NCBI GenBank assembly: GCA_024734555.1
Contig: JANPWX010000054.1
Coordinates: forward strand, 6,006,677 to 6,070,676
Reading direction: 5' to 3'
Origin: Trochalopteron elliotii
Lineage: Eukaryota; Chordata; Aves; Passeriformes; Leiothrichidae
DNA length: 64,000 nucleotides
Both the position numbers and the translations under genes were made by a program. A model generated the notes under the pieces. The model was given only the letters and a program-made list of their open reading frames with translations. It made no database searches and had not been told where the DNA came from. Below, in pieces: positions 39,301 through 54,300 of the stretch; positions within the stretch are counted from its first letter, which is position 1, and each line of letters starts with the position of its first letter.

Positions 39301-42300
39301 AGCAAAGCCTCAAAAAGAAATCCCCTCTTTACTTATCAGTGGATTTAGTGTTTGTGATGAATGGAAATTTTCATGAGATTTAAGCAGTGTGTTCAACCTC
39401 ACAAATACCAAACAGATTGCTAGAGTTGTCTTTCCACAGTCCAGGGCCAATATCTGATACCTTTGCATTAAGCAAAGCATTTAGTCATGCCAAAATATTC
39501 ACTGGTAAAATACTTTCAGGCAAATGTATCATCAAGAATAGGGACAAGCAGCATCAAAAATTGAAGAAAACTCCACTCTACAGTCACATGACTGACTTGG
39601 ATCTATTTCTAAAAGCTGGTTTGCATTTTATTTACAAGTTAGCCATGATGCAACTGTAGAACTATATATAAGACAAGAAATATGAGCTCTCTGTACATTC
39701 TGCTTTTTCCTGGCAAACAGGATTATAGATCCAATGTCTAAACTTGATTTACTTGACCCAAGGATGTTTGGGTACTAGGAAACTGTTTTTATTAATGTTA
39801 GACAGGCACAGAGATGCTCAGCGTAGGAGCACAGAATTCCTGCAAGGAGGAGATCAAGGCCCTTGAGAAGTTACCTCACATATATATCAAGATACAGAAA
39901 ACTCCTCAGGGCAAGGGTCTATATAATTACATAAGAAAGGATAGGATTAATGAACTTCCACTCCTGCGGCACAGGCAAAGACAAAGGCAAGAAGTCATAG
40001 TGGAATGAGTAACTAAATCCTTGTATTTACTGTCTTTATCGAGATACTGAAGGAGCTCTCTCCTCCTTCTTATAGGTGACAAAATATATCACTGGCCTCC
40101 TGAACAATTCTGGAGACTAACTCCCAAATAAGATTCAGATCAGAGTTTGTGGAGCTACCCCTGCCATAGTTACATGAGGTAAAAGGGGACCTGCAAAAAT
40201 GAATGAAGGCTTGGGATATTCAATGACGGAATAAAACCTCTCTAACAACAGAAAACTGTCCAAATGAGACTGCAATGGGCATGGAGAGCTGTTAGCAATT
40301 TGAATCAATATTTCAGATCATCATGTTTTCCTTGCTAATATCCAGTTGAAACATCAGTTCACTGATCAGCTGTCAGGTTTTATAATATAATGAATGATTT
40401 TCTTTGTATTGTAATTGATAAGTTTTGCTTTTTCAAAGCAAACAGATCTGAGTATCATATGCCATTGAGGCAAAACGAAGGAACAGGGCAATAAATCTAA
40501 AGCCTATTGACTGAAACAAGCATTTTTGAACCAGAGGTAGAAACTGGGATATTTGCCTTGTGAAATATGTGATGCATCAGCAATCAAAGATGGGCTGTGA
40601 GGCTTTAGTTTTCCAGTGAAGTTGTGGTGTGGCAGCTAGAAGGGTCTGTTCCTATCTGTTCCAAGTAAAGGGCTCAGAGTCGGTTGGATAGAGCGACAGA
40701 CTAACCAGATCACAAATGATCAGGTTTGATCAACATTTAGATATGGAGTTACACAAGAAAAAAATGGGGTCTCAGGGAAGGCAGGAAGGAAGGTGTGTGA
40801 ATCAATCTGCAGCACTCTTTCCTCTCTGATTCACAAAGGAATCTTTCTCACATCCTCCCAGAGGTACTGAGTTAGTTATTGGCAAGTCCCATTGCATCTA
40901 TAATGAGGTCCTGAGCCCCTATATTTAGTAAAAATTTCATGGCACCTAGGCAGCAATTAGGCAGATTATATGATTGAATTCCAATTTGAAAAATCACATT
41001 TCCTTCCTGGGATTTCCCAGGAAGTTGCAACTGAGTAAAAAGTGTCCTTCATCAATTTGAATTCTTGCATGGTCATTTTCGTGACACAGTATTTTAATTG
41101 CACTGAAGCAAAGGGAAGAGCTGACAGTGACACACCCAGCTGCAGGGCATCATTGCAGGTACAGCCAAACCCAGACACGTAGTGTCTGCTCCAGGAAGGG
41201 CAGAATGAATTACTGGGTGAGGGGATCCAGAGACCAAATTGCTATGGATTGTATCCAAGCTAGAATTAGATTGAAATAAAATGACATTTTGGAAGTTCCA
41301 TTCTAACACTTGGGAGATCAGCTGGTATTTTACAAACAGATTTGGCAAGTGACAAGAATGTGTGTCAGACCCACTGGCTATCCCTAAAGGCATGCATTAC
41401 ACTGGGAAATCGCTCCAGATCTACACTTAACAAAATATTTTTCAGATATCCCATTATGAAAAGGCTCACAACTGAAGTGGGGGGATTCTTCCTCTTTCTT
41501 TTTCAGTGAAAAACTGCATCTCTGAGGTTTTAATTAAACATAGTCACAGCTTGGACAACTCTGTTTCTTGTAACCTGAAACCTGAAATAAATCAGAGTGC
41601 TTTAGTATTATTAATGGTAAGCGTGTACATTTAGAGTTCCTCAGTGTTGGATGCTGAAGTTCTACACGTGCATTGTCCCTGGAGCTTTATGAACCTGGAG
41701 AATATCTACCTTATGTAACTTAAATCATTCTTTAGGGAGGAGGGGAAGATTAAACATCAAATTACAATTAAATAATTTAGTTCTTATGTGCGAACGTGAT
41801 AGTTGATGCAAGCCAGCTGGAAGTTAACATCAATTGAAAAATGGGTGACAGAAATTTGGAAATCACAAAGTTATGGAAAAATGTGGTTTTCAAAGGAGGC
41901 TGAAAATGTTTAAAATTCTTTGGGATTCAGGGCACCGCCTTCCCTACTGAAAATCCCAGTCTGGGACAAGACTGTGCCCATGGTGACAGGCCAGGCACAC
42001 GAACTAGCCCTGGGTGTCACTGGCTGCTGGCAGAGCTAACAGAGGAGTTGAACAGTACAGTTTGTAGTATTGCCTTCCCAATACACCAGCTGGGAAAGAA
42101 GTGAGGACTTCCTCTGTTCTGCTCACTCTGGGATCTTCTTTCCAGGCAACACCACACATCATTACTGTGCTTAAGGCAGCAGTGCCTGGGAGCTGTGATA
42201 ACATTTTAACGAAACTAATTGTTTTTGCAGAGAGCTGTGCAGGCATCTAACGAGATCTTTCTGAGGAGCCTGGCTTTCACTCACTCCTCGAGGTAGAGGT

Positions 42301-45300
42301 ATCCGTTCTCCTGTGCCAGCCTCCGGGCGTGCAGCTGTGCGTCCTTGGCGGTGGTGCCGTAGGAGATGACCATGGCGCCGTAGTCGCGGCACGTCCGCGC
42401 GCGGGCCGGGGCCGTGCTGCTGGGCACGATGACAAACACGGGCACACGGAGCTCCGAGGCCTGGTGAGCCACTGCCAGGGAAAAGTTACTGTCTGAGGCC
42501 ACGATCACCCCTTTCCTTTGCTGCTCCTGAAAAACAGGGTTGTTTATTTTTCATCATACAGTGTCACATTGCTGTCCTGTATGATCCTGGATCATTCTAA
42601 ACCACTACATGACCTGACTTCCTTTTTTCCCTTTACTAGCTGATTGAATTGTGATACTATGGTACAGCATATGCAGGTCTGGTGTGATCTCAGAATTTAC
42701 ACACAAAGCTAAAACAGCACAAGATCTATCCCTGTGCCTGCACTCCTCCAGATTCAATTCTTGTTCCATTGGAAAGAGCTAACAAACTCCAACTGATCAC
42801 AGAAGAGCTGATATCTGGTCCCTCATAGCTGATATTTCTGCTCTCTCTGCCCAAACGATTTCATTTCAGGCTTCCTTTTAACAGAAGTTTTAATTTATAT
42901 TATTACGAAAGGCAGGAATAACCACTGCTCTGGACTGCTATCTCATGCCTATTGTAACAATTATTACTGCAGAGACTCCTATGACAATGGTAACAACCTC
43001 CTATGACAAATGATAAACAAGCTATTCATGTCAGAAAACTGAAATTCATTACAAAATCAGTTGGTGATCTAGATCTTTGTCATCACTCATTGTAATCCAA
43101 TTTCATCATCGCTCAGGAGTTTTGGTGGTTTCAACATATCAGAACTATAGTACACATAAAAACACTTGCATCTTAATGCCTCAGGAAAATGCTGATATTC
43201 CCATTTTGCAAGCTTTTGTTTCAAACATTTTTAAGAATTTCACCAGCAGATCAGCCAATTGTAAGTAAAGTAGTATTTTACATTCAGGCCTATCTCAGTT
43301 CACGTGCTGTGTTCAGTGCAATGACCCTAAAGACAAGAAACACTGTGATCCCATGGAGATTAGAGGTAAATTTATCTTCAACTTTGCTCCATTTCCACGA
43401 GGCAGAGCTAATCTACTTCTTTTTGAACGCTGACATTTTGCTGTACCTGAGGCAATGACATCAGAAGGTAAAGTACACCTCGCTCCTTCACAGACCCCGT
43501 GTACTGGAGGAACTCCTTCTTCAGGTAGATTTCCATTCCATACTGCTTGGATAGCCTAGAATACTGGAGTACATAAATAATATTGTGTCAATATATTTAC
43601 TATTAAGAAAAATCTTCCACACCCTATCAGCTGCCTGTTGAGGCATGAATTCTACTGCTATATATGAGCTCTAAAAAGTAAAATTCATTTTCTGGTACTT
43701 TATAAATACACAACAGTTAGTAGTTACCTACCAAGTCCTTCTGCTTTATGGAAGTGGTTTTCAAAGTCACAGCAGTGAAATGTGGACCATTAAGAAATCT
43801 GAAAATAGAACTTGCTTTGCACCTTACTGTACAAATGCAGACATTACAATAAATATTTTCAATTATCTCAAAATCTATGCTTCCAGCACTTGTCAGAACT
43901 GGATACTGAATGCCAAAAAAATAAGGTCATAATATAATAGATACAAAAGCCATCAGAAAACACCTCCTTGAGCCTCACGATGGCTCTGCTATGGTTTCTG
44001 ACACTGATTCACTACTGAGTGTTGTCCATTTTGCATCCTAGTAGAATATTAGTAAAGACATTTCTTACTCAAAGAAAGATGGAAATAATAAAAAACAAAT
44101 TCCCAGGACTGAAAGTGTAAGCAGCAGCTGTTTGGAAAAGCTTAGTGTTTGGAACAGAAAGGATGCCTGAGCTGAGGGGAATTAGCAAGCACATTATATG
44201 TGATGCAGTGCCCAAGTGAATGATTTTTAAAAATTTTTAATGGCAAATATTTGTTAAGTTTTATAATAAGACACTCCCAGCATACATCAACATATTAATT
44301 TCCAATTATCATATTCACTAAACCAAGAGTTTTACACAAGGTAACTTGTGAAATAAAGCTGCAGTAAGCCTGTGGGTGCCAGCTCCCCAGGCTTACTGCA
44401 GCTTTATTTCAGAATTGCCTCCATCTCCTCTAATGACTGCCAAGGGAAACGAGGCCCTGGTGATTTAGGGGATCAAGTCTTCATTTAAGATAAGTCACAA
44501 AGTGAGACAGATCCAAAAACAGCATGATAAAATATTTATCTCCAGCAATATCTGGCAGTGCCATCCATATAACGTATAGTGCATACACTAATATGTACTG
44601 ACATGTTTTTCAGACTGTGGCACTTTGCAAGTGAATTTATATAACCTAAATATATCTGAAACAGATACTTGCTTTAAAGTATACAGTTAAACTACATGTT
44701 TCAGGTGAACATTTTAACACTTTTCAGTGGATTTCCAAGCATATGTTAAGTTCCTCACCCATAGGTGGGGCCAGATTCTCTATTTCAGTTCTGAAAATCC
44801 TGACATAAGAGCCACCACTTGCTGCTCCTTTGCAAATCTGGCTGCAGAAACTGAAACAATGGAAAGTGCTTAGCACACTAATAGGATAATAGTTTATATC
44901 CTAAACATCCTAATCTATGGAGAATGCCCATGCAAAATAGAACAAGAGCACTATAAAATAAATGCTACTAGTTCTTCATATACCATACTTGTTTTTGTAG
45001 AGAATCTTGAATTCTAGAGCGAACAATCAGAAAAAGGATTTAAGGAGATGAATCCTGTGAATAATAAAGTTGCTAAGTCTCCTACATTTAAAACTGTGTC
45101 ATTAAGTCACTCCTTATCACAGGAGTGGTGTACTTTAGATTCATATTTTTCTATAATTTTGATACTCGGGATTTTAATTCTTTAGGTTGTCCTTTTTGTC
45201 TTCCCTTAATTGAGGGTTTTTTCATATAGCCTAAATATAGAAATTACTTCTAGCAAAGCAGGCATCAGTGCTATTTGCAGCTGAACTGACCTGATGTGTG

Positions 45301-48300
45301 ACCTCAGAAGACTCATTGAACCAGCCTGTAAGATTTCCCTCTAGTCACTGTGATCTTATCTAAGGACTGCAGATACCATATCTAAGGTACAACACACAGC
45401 ACAGCCTTCCTCTGGCATCCACAAAGCTAACACAACACAACCTTTTTACAGCTCCTTCATCAGCAGCCAAACCAGATGTCCAATTTAATGTCAGTTCCTA
45501 CTTTTCTTATGCTCACTACCTCTTTGACATGTTACAATTCACTCATGATGCCATATCTCAGCCCCAAGGCAAACTCCTGCCTGAGGAACCAGGATGCTCC
45601 ATCCGTGGTTTTACCTGCAGATTAGGAACCAGCCTGCAAAATGTTTCTGCCTTCAATTAACTAAATGGATTATAGTCACACTCACTTGTCCTTGAAAAGG
45701 GCTCTTACCTCTCAACAATGAGTTAAAATAAAGGTTTTCTGTGTTTTTCTTGACACTGCTCTGTTCATGCATTTGAAACAATGCATGAAATGCACTAATG
45801 ATTTCTGCAGGAACATTAAATAACAACAGTCATAGGCTATTTTCACACTAAAATATACAGGGTTTTATATGATGGATATAGGTTTTACAGTATTCTGATA
45901 ATTTTAGAAGAATAGTTCATTTAAAAAGACTAAAGAAAGTGAGTGTTTAGCTTGAAACAGTAAATGCAGAAAGGGGATACAACTGGGTTGCATAAATCTG
46001 CCAGGGACACTCAAGAGAAAGGAACTATTTAAGTTGAGGGGTGTCATGGTTAACCTCAGCTGGCAACTAAACACCATCCTACCACTTACTCATTTCCCTG
46101 CCCCTGTGCTCCGGGGGTGGGATAAGAACAGTTGGTAAGAATAAATAAATAAATAAAATAATTACAGCAACGATGTAATTAAAAGGAAATAATAAAGAGA
46201 GATAAATAAGACCCAAGGAAGACAGCTTATGCAATTGAAAACAATTGCTCATCACCAACCAGCTGATGACCAGACAGGCCCTGAGCCACAGGCCCCCAGG
46301 CAACTTTCCCCCTAATTTTATTGCTGAGCAAGGTGTCACATGGTATAGGATGTCCCTTTGGTCAGTTGAGGTCAGCAGATCCAGCTGTGTCCTCTCCCAA
46401 CTCTTCATACATCCCCAGTCTTCTCACTGATGGGATGGAGTGAGGAACAGAAAACACCTCGACTCTGTGTAAGAGCTGCTCAGCAGTAGCAAAAACATCT
46501 CTGTCTTATCAACAAGATTTTCATCACAAATCCAAAACACAACCCCATACCAGCTACTGCAAAGAAAATTAACTCTACCCTAGCCAAAACTTCCCTGCAA
46601 TCCAGCCCCAAACTGTCTTGACACAAGACACATCTCTTCAGTAACGTGCTACGAAAAGCAGTTATCCTTATTTTGGGAATGCTAGGCTAAACAACCCACA
46701 CTGGAAGTAGTTATGATGTCTCTGGATCAGCAGGCATCACATGGGAACAAGGCCAACTGCTGCACCTTGAGGACTGAACCACTTCACTCCAGGGACAGCT
46801 AGCCCCAAGCAGATTGCAAGGTTCTTATCCTGTGCATGCCAGAAAAACAATCCACAAGGATTCATTGAGAGCACAATTTGGGGCTGCTGCTTGGAATTGC
46901 CATTTGGCAAAGACATTCTTTTCACCCATCAAAAGGAAGAGATTACCCAGAGAGCCCAGAGCAGCCTGCTTGAAGAGGTCCCAACAGTAGAAATACCCTA
47001 TGAAAATGTATAGAAATACAGTACAGCTTGCCATTGTACTTCTCTTATGCTTGAGCAAACCTCATACATTGATGGGGGTATCTCAAGTGCACATTTGTGT
47101 GTCTCAACATCCTTGTTTTGCTGAAGATACCTGTGGCAGAAATACCTGGTTACAGAACATACCCAGCCTTTCCTGGTTGGCCTGACTGAGAAGGCAAATC
47201 TGTACCTTCAAACCCTCCAAATATGAGGGAGGTTCCAAACTAGACCCCCCCCATATCAGTGCTTACATTGGTAAGTCTGCCACCTCCAACTCACGTTCCT
47301 TATAGCAGGAGTTTTTCACTGGGAGCATAATATCACAGTGCATTAAGTCTATGCCTAATGTGGTTTATCCTTTGTTTACAGGTCACTGCAATCTCTGAGG
47401 ATTTAGGTTAGTGTAAACAGATAAGAAGAAAATTATTATTGACAGTTAAATACAATGAATATGAACATGAGTCATCTATCTGCTGCGATTCACACACACC
47501 CTTTCTTCATTTCTGATCAACTTTCATAAGGAAAAATAAAAGAAACATGGAAAGAACACAAAACCATAAAGATTCCCTACCATGCAGGGGGTTTTCTGAA
47601 CACCACACTGGATTTTGAAGGCTGCTGCACTAATGTCTTCAAATCGAATCAGCTTGTTACAGCTTGCCAGGCTGGCCCTACTGCTTGGCTGAGGGATGCA
47701 GGAAAGGGCCTCCCTAAGTAACTCCTCATTTCGGCTCACTATCTTCATTTCCCAGGTCTTCACATCCCCGTTCAGGTAATCCTCCTCACCAAAGTCCTTC
47801 AGTCTCTCAGGGTTGATAGAGGGTGATTTCTGCCCAATAAGGCCATTTCTTACGGGCACGTCCTTACAGCAGTGAAGATCACAAACTGCTGGCGTATCTT
47901 GTTTCTTTATTTTATTGTCATCCCTGAAAACAAATAAAAGAAACTTGTTAGAAAGGCTTGGATGATTAAAGGCTTGATATTTAGCATTTTAGAAGGGTGC
48001 ATGTCTCAGTTGCTCTTTGCAAGCCTCAAACAGGCAGAGTGAGTTGCTACTGTCATATTACCTCCTGTAGGTGCACTGGAAGATACTGTAACCTTCCACC
48101 TGTTAGAAAAGCCACAAATAACCCAACCTGTGGGCAAACTGTGAAACTGTCCTGCCCAAGAAAACAAGAAATATATAATCTGTGTTGTCTGGACAGCCAG
48201 ACCTTCCTTAGTACTCAGTATTCAACGGGTAATGATCCTAGTTTAGAGCTTCCAAAAATTTTGGAATAACTGGAATAATTGTGCTTTCTGTACACAATTC

Positions 48301-51300
48301 TATCTTTTTCAAAAAGGGCAAGCAGCTGCTGCAGACCATTCCCATAAACTATTAATAGCAGTAACAAATGCCACTACACTGTACACAAGAGGTCTGCTCT
48401 CTGCCCTTGCATACTTGCAGGGCGTACTCTTGACAGCCATCAACTGCCTCGTGACGGGAAGGAAATTACTTTGATAAGGGAAAATAATTATATCCTCCTG
48501 CAGAGCTAAAGAATTAGGTCTCCTGATATGTGGGTTAACATTTCATGGGTAAATACACGTGTAGATACAACAGAGATGTGGTGGCACAAAATTCTCCTTC
48601 CCCAAGAAACTTAGGAGAAACAACACTGCTAGAAAAATTTGCCAGATTTGCTGCCTTCAGCTGCCTGACTCTATGGTCCATAGCCTTCAGTTCACAAGGA
48701 ACAACCTACTGCAGTGCAGGATTTTGCAGTTCTGTTAACAGATAAATATAAAACTTCTAGGAATTCTTGGAAATGGGAGATTATTACAGGGAAAAGGAGC
48801 ATTAAGGAGAAGACCAGTGATTTGGAAAAGAGCTGATACCACCCCTGGTTTGTGGCTATGATTAGACAGATGGTATAAGCTCCTCTACATGACTCACTAT
48901 TAATCTATTTGGTAGAAATGGTATTCTAAAAACAAACATGTTAAATTATGTCAGAGATTCCAGCATTATCTCCAACAAAAAATATTTACCTTTTCCCTAA
49001 AATAATTTGGGTCTAAGTTTTGCAGTTATTCATCAGCAGGGCAGGCTAAAGTGCATTTTACAGCAGTGATCAGCATCATAAAAGAATTTTTAAATATTTA
49101 GAAACATCTCTTTTTTGAGCAATTGCCCACTTTGGACAGTATCATCCATTTCTGTAATGGTATCAATAATCTGTGCCAGTAGCTCTAGTTCCTATTACAC
49201 TTCCAATTCTTCCACTGAGGAATTCACATAACAATATGGGCAACAGAAAATGTTTTATTATTAGAATCGAGTAATATACCAGTAGCATCGATCATTCTGT
49301 ATATCTTCACAGGAGAAAATTTTTGTAGCAAGATCTTCCCTCTCTAAAATTAATGAGAAACTAATTTTCTAAGATAAATAGAGTGTATACACATTTGTAA
49401 CCTTTCCATGTTGAAACTTGTGATCGTTTTCCCAAAACTGTATCTTAAAGCTGAGAGAGCCTAACACCAGGCCTTCTGCTTTCAAATCAAATAACTTATC
49501 AAGTAGCTCTGTTCTACACTTTTCTGTATCTCTGCTCCAGTGGGGTTAGACAGCTGGAACACTTCATAAAGACATTAAGCTTCCAGTGTTAGTTTGGGTG
49601 CACATTCGTCTGCTTAATGAAAGCTGAGAACCAGATCAGACTGCCTCCCTGTGAACTTGTTACAGCACAGCCCCCACAAAAACAGCAGCAGCATCCAAGG
49701 GGCCACAGCACTGTTAGAGTTCATTCCATACCTCTCCCTTCCAAAAAAATATTTTCCGTATCACAGACTCCCATAACCACTCTAAAAGGAATAATGGATA
49801 TGTCTTATTTGTGAACATACTGTCTAAGATGTTTAGCAAGCATTAGCAATGAATTATGTTTGCTACACTGGAAATAGGTTAAAGGGGTCTACGTAGGGTA
49901 AAAAAAAAATAGGCAGATCAAAAATTTGTGATTTTATGAGTCAAATTTTTATCCAACTGGCATTTGAGATGAAAGAACAATTCTCATTTTTTATTGCATC
50001 TGTTGCAATCACAAAGTCTATAAAAACACCCAGCCTAAGATAACCACAAGAAGTTTATTGATGAAGCAGGATTCTGTGAGAAAGTAAAAGTGCATGGTAA
50101 TGTCTCATCACACTAGTGCCATCAAATATTTGTACTTGCAAATAGAAAGACCAAAATGGTATATTGATTTTTTGCCCTAGTCTTAGGTTTCCCTTTTTTG
50201 TCACAAAAATAAAGAAGGGAAGTAAATCAGATGCTCAGTCCTCGATGTGCAGTACCACTCTCATGACCAGCGAGTATCTGCTCAAGACTCCAATGGAGAG
50301 AATACCTTGTGAGCATTGGAAAAGAGGAACAGAAATCAAACAAATCAAAATATGTATAGGCCTTTCAGGCTTGAGCTAGGTTTAGAGCACATCTGAATCA
50401 TTACCATCTTAATGTTTATTATGAAAACTATCATACATTTGCATCTGAAAGGTCAGCAGCCTCTTTATCAAGGGGATATCATTCTATTGTATATATATGT
50501 ATTGTATGTATTTATCTCAGAATAACTTTGATTCTTCTTCTACACCCACGTTTCATTTACATTAGAGAACGACATTTGCCCATATTGAGCCCACCTGGAT
50601 GTGCCACAGGCCCTCCTAGAGCTCTCCAACTCTCAAGATAAACAGTAGCCTGAGGTTTGATCTCATACCACAAATGGGCAGCTAATGACCCTGTTGGGTC
50701 AAAAGCATTTCCTGCCTCAAAAACATTCCACATGCTTGGCAGAGATCTATATGGATTTCTTTTACAGAAAACAGCCAAAGCAGGCAGAAAAGCATGCAAG
50801 TGCTCACAGAAACACAGCATGTGACTTCTCAAGCACAGTAACAAAAAATAGCCCCTACTCCAGCAATCATGTCCACCAGATGAAGATCTGAGCCCATATA
50901 AATACAAAGTCCAGCATTATAAAGCACTGTTCCTTTCAAATGGAGCTTTTCCTTTTTTGGAGTTTATCAAAAGTTTTCATTATAAGGTCTGTTTATTTCC
51001 AGACATAAGACAAATACCCAGCTGGCAAACTTTGTTACATGGTTATAAATTACAGCATTTTACCTATAAAGCGATTAGTAAAAGCAAACACGAAAATGCA
51101 GTTTATAAACCTACTTTTTCAAGAACAGCTTCTCAGCATAACTGGAAAAAAAAGAGAAGATCCATATGCAGACATTCCATAAACAATTAAGGCACAGGAA
51201 AAAAAAATAATTTGTTTAAGTAGATAGCTTTGCATATTTTAAAATCTCAAAGTCCGTGCAAAGACAGTGTGTACCAAAATGTACTCCTACAATAATAAAA

Positions 51301-54300
51301 AGCAACGACTTGGAATGAATAATTTTTCTATTTCCAGTTTTGTTTTTTGAACATACTTATAATATTCATCAAGTTAAACAGCACCAGGGGAAGAAATCAA
51401 AAATAGTAATATTAACAAACTAAGAAAATAATAAAACCAGAAAGAAAATAAAAAAATATTTTTGGGAAGATAAAAGGGAGTAATGCATACTATACCTAAA
51501 GACCACAACTGTTGCCTTCATTAGACAGAGAAAAAAGTGTCCAAGTGTGCAATGATGAAGAGCTACATGACCCCATTGTGAAGCATGTTCAGATTGCCCT
51601 CTTCAGGACCCATGAAACAGGCTAAACAGATTAAAGTGATGCACTGGATCTCCTCAGCTTCTAAAACTGAAGTGGCAAAATCTGCAAAATCACACATGTC
51701 CAAGGAGTAGCAAATCGTGAAAGACTAGTCACCATTCTGCCCAGCATAAATGTTAGGGGAGATGGTATGAAAGTATCAGGCAGAAAATTTCAAATTTCCC
51801 TTCTTGGAAAAAATAATTAGCTCACAGAACTCATTGCCAGAGGACTTTATGAAGAACAACAATGCAAAGTGGCTCCTAAAAAAATGCACAGCTAAATGAA
51901 AGTAGTGACCAATACGTACATCACTGAAGAATTAATCTGAGATTCAGGAAGCCCCTGAGCCCTTGGCAAACTCCATGAAAGCACATGAGAGAAAGTGTCT
52001 CAGGTGGCTTTTATTGTTCTCCCAGCTCTGTTACTGGCCACCCCTAGAGGAGGACACAGAGGAGGACTGTGTGATCTGTGGCCCAACCCAGTGTTGCCAT
52101 TTTGGTTGCAGATGTACCCAATGTCAGCAGCTGGCCCATCTGGCAGCTTTTACACTTTCAAAATGAGTCACAACAACATGTTTTGAGGCAGATATGAAGT
52201 TGGAATTATGGATATACATTACCATGCACTGGTTCACAGATGGAAATTCAACTGTCACAAAAAGAAATTAATTTTAATGTAAGACTGAAAACTGAGCCTT
52301 TCTTTGTCATTTCTACAGCAGCTTTTGTCATCTGCATTCACAGGGATACACATTCAGTATTAAGAGGGACTGACAGTGATGCAAAATGCGCAAATATAAA
52401 AATTTTCTTAAGCAAGGATGTTTTTGATGTTTGATGTTTGTATATTTTCAGGCCTAATCAACAAGAAGGGAGATTTAATCCATGAAAGAGCAACTAGCAA
52501 GCTCTAAGTCATGTTCATGTGCTAGAAAAGCAAATGACTTGTTGGTAGAACTGCCTCAGTAATGTTTAGAGCTTGACATGCTTCAATGATCTCAGACCTC
52601 ACAGGAGGTTAACACAGCTTGGGGAGAAGGATGTACCACTGACAGTGGACACAAAATGCAGAATTTATGGGCCCCAAGGACATTTAGCAGAATTCCCAAG
52701 ACAAAGGAGAAACTAACAAAGCCAACTCAGCAGCTGTACTGAAATCAGCTCCGACTGGGTAAAAGGTGATTCTGGCAGGGGCAGATTGTGACCACCAACC
52801 CAAGAAACCACTGACCCAAAAGAAGAGAAAGACTGAGCACGAGGACTAATTAGCATGAGAAACAAGAGAATCATTAACCAATAGAAGACAGAATACTAAT
52901 TAATATGAGAACTTGTAGCAAATGAAAGTTAATTCCTTTGTTTGTTAAAATGTATAGATAGTAAAAAGCATTGATAGTTGGTGTGGTTGGTTTGTGGAAT
53001 CCACAGAGCACCTAGGCTTGTCCAATTCTCAAGTATAGTGAATGACTCTCTCAGCATGTAATTATTGGCTTGTTGCACACCTGCTAAAGAATCTGATTTT
53101 TGTGGACAACAGCAGTATGGCACAAGTTCTGTGGGATACTTCAGCATCCTTATAGGCCTGTGCCATGATAAGAAGTTCCAACTCTAATGCCCAGCTTGGG
53201 CTGAGCAGTCACAAAATGTTAAGCTTGAGTACCACTTCAAACTCATATGCACATGTTCTCTATGTGTCGATTTTAATTTTGTCCTTTTTAATTTTTTGGG
53301 TGTAGGGGTTTCTTAAGCTCATATTTATATGCTGCCACCATCTTCAGGCTCCCTGAAGACTTTCCTGGAGCACACTGACCAAGAGACATTGGTAAGATAC
53401 AGATTTAGACATATTTTTCATCTGCTTTCTGGTAACTGGGCTCAGATCTTAGGCCTGCAAGTTCAGAATACTTAGTAAGGCAAAAGGTGACCCCTTTAAA
53501 GTCACTTCTGCCTCTTTCCTCAGTGTTGAGCAGAGATGGGTCAGGTAGAGGGGGCAAGGAAGGGGGAGCAGCCTGCTGCAGGTAGCAGTTAGCAGTCTGC
53601 TTGGTTTATGACTGCAATGTGACTGAGATCTGCCCTTACAGGAGTGAGAAAGAGGCAATCCCAGGATATGACAGAGAGGGCCCTTTCCCTCATCCAAATC
53701 CCTTTTACCCAGAACCTCTCCAGCTCCATTAATCCTTCTAATTCCATGTCCCAGCGCTGTCTCCTCTGACCCTTCCTGCTGCCTGAGCCTCCCGGACCCC
53801 TCTGATACTTTCCTTGTTTGTTGCAATCCCCTTTCCCAGTAGCACCTGAACACTCCTGTTGTTCCATCTCAACTCGCCTTCTACCTTTTTATTCATCCCC
53901 AAACACATACAAATACTGCAATAGCAGCAATTCTTTAAAGCATCTCAGAAACTTGTACAAGTGAGACTTTATGAAAGAAAAATGGTAGAAAAACAGTCTT
54001 GCTGAGATAAAAGTGTCAAGAAGGATCATAACAAATGTCATCTTCACTACCAGGAATTCCAGGTCATGCATTCTACAGTGCCTGTGTGCCCTGCACACCA
54101 CTACAGGGTGACAAGTAAACTCCTGCAGGCACAGGGAAGGAACACAAGATCTCTTTTTGACAATAAATTTAAAACAGATCAAAGACAATACTGCATTCTA
54201 AATATGACTGTCTTGAATTATCAGTATTTTGTGTAATACTAGTATCTAGAAACACCCATCTGAGACTGTATTGCTCCAACTAGTGGCACATACAGGATGG

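Larger units (their letters stand above)
43564..47580 (-). other. Intron 2 of the threonine dehydratase-like gene
   Basis: A 4-kb intron holding a perfect 24-bp stem hairpin (44349-44411) and a solo LTR (46042-46599), both listed separately. A phase-incompatible exon-like open stretch near 43736-43800 was rejected. Confidence 0.7.

Noticed and set aside
43736..43800. Exon-like minus-strand stretch reading FLNGPHFTAVTLKTT with AG and GT at its ends, between exons 2 and 3
   Set aside because: Its reading frame needs a phase-2 upstream exon, while exon 2 ends in phase 0. Direct joining of exons 2 and 3 gives the family-like TPCMYSRLSKQYG with no insertion.
53449..53867. Overlapping 134- and 92-codon minus-strand ORFs in intron 1
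   Set aside because: Two frames of the same DNA are open, neither shows a domain, and neither fits the phase of the flanking exons.
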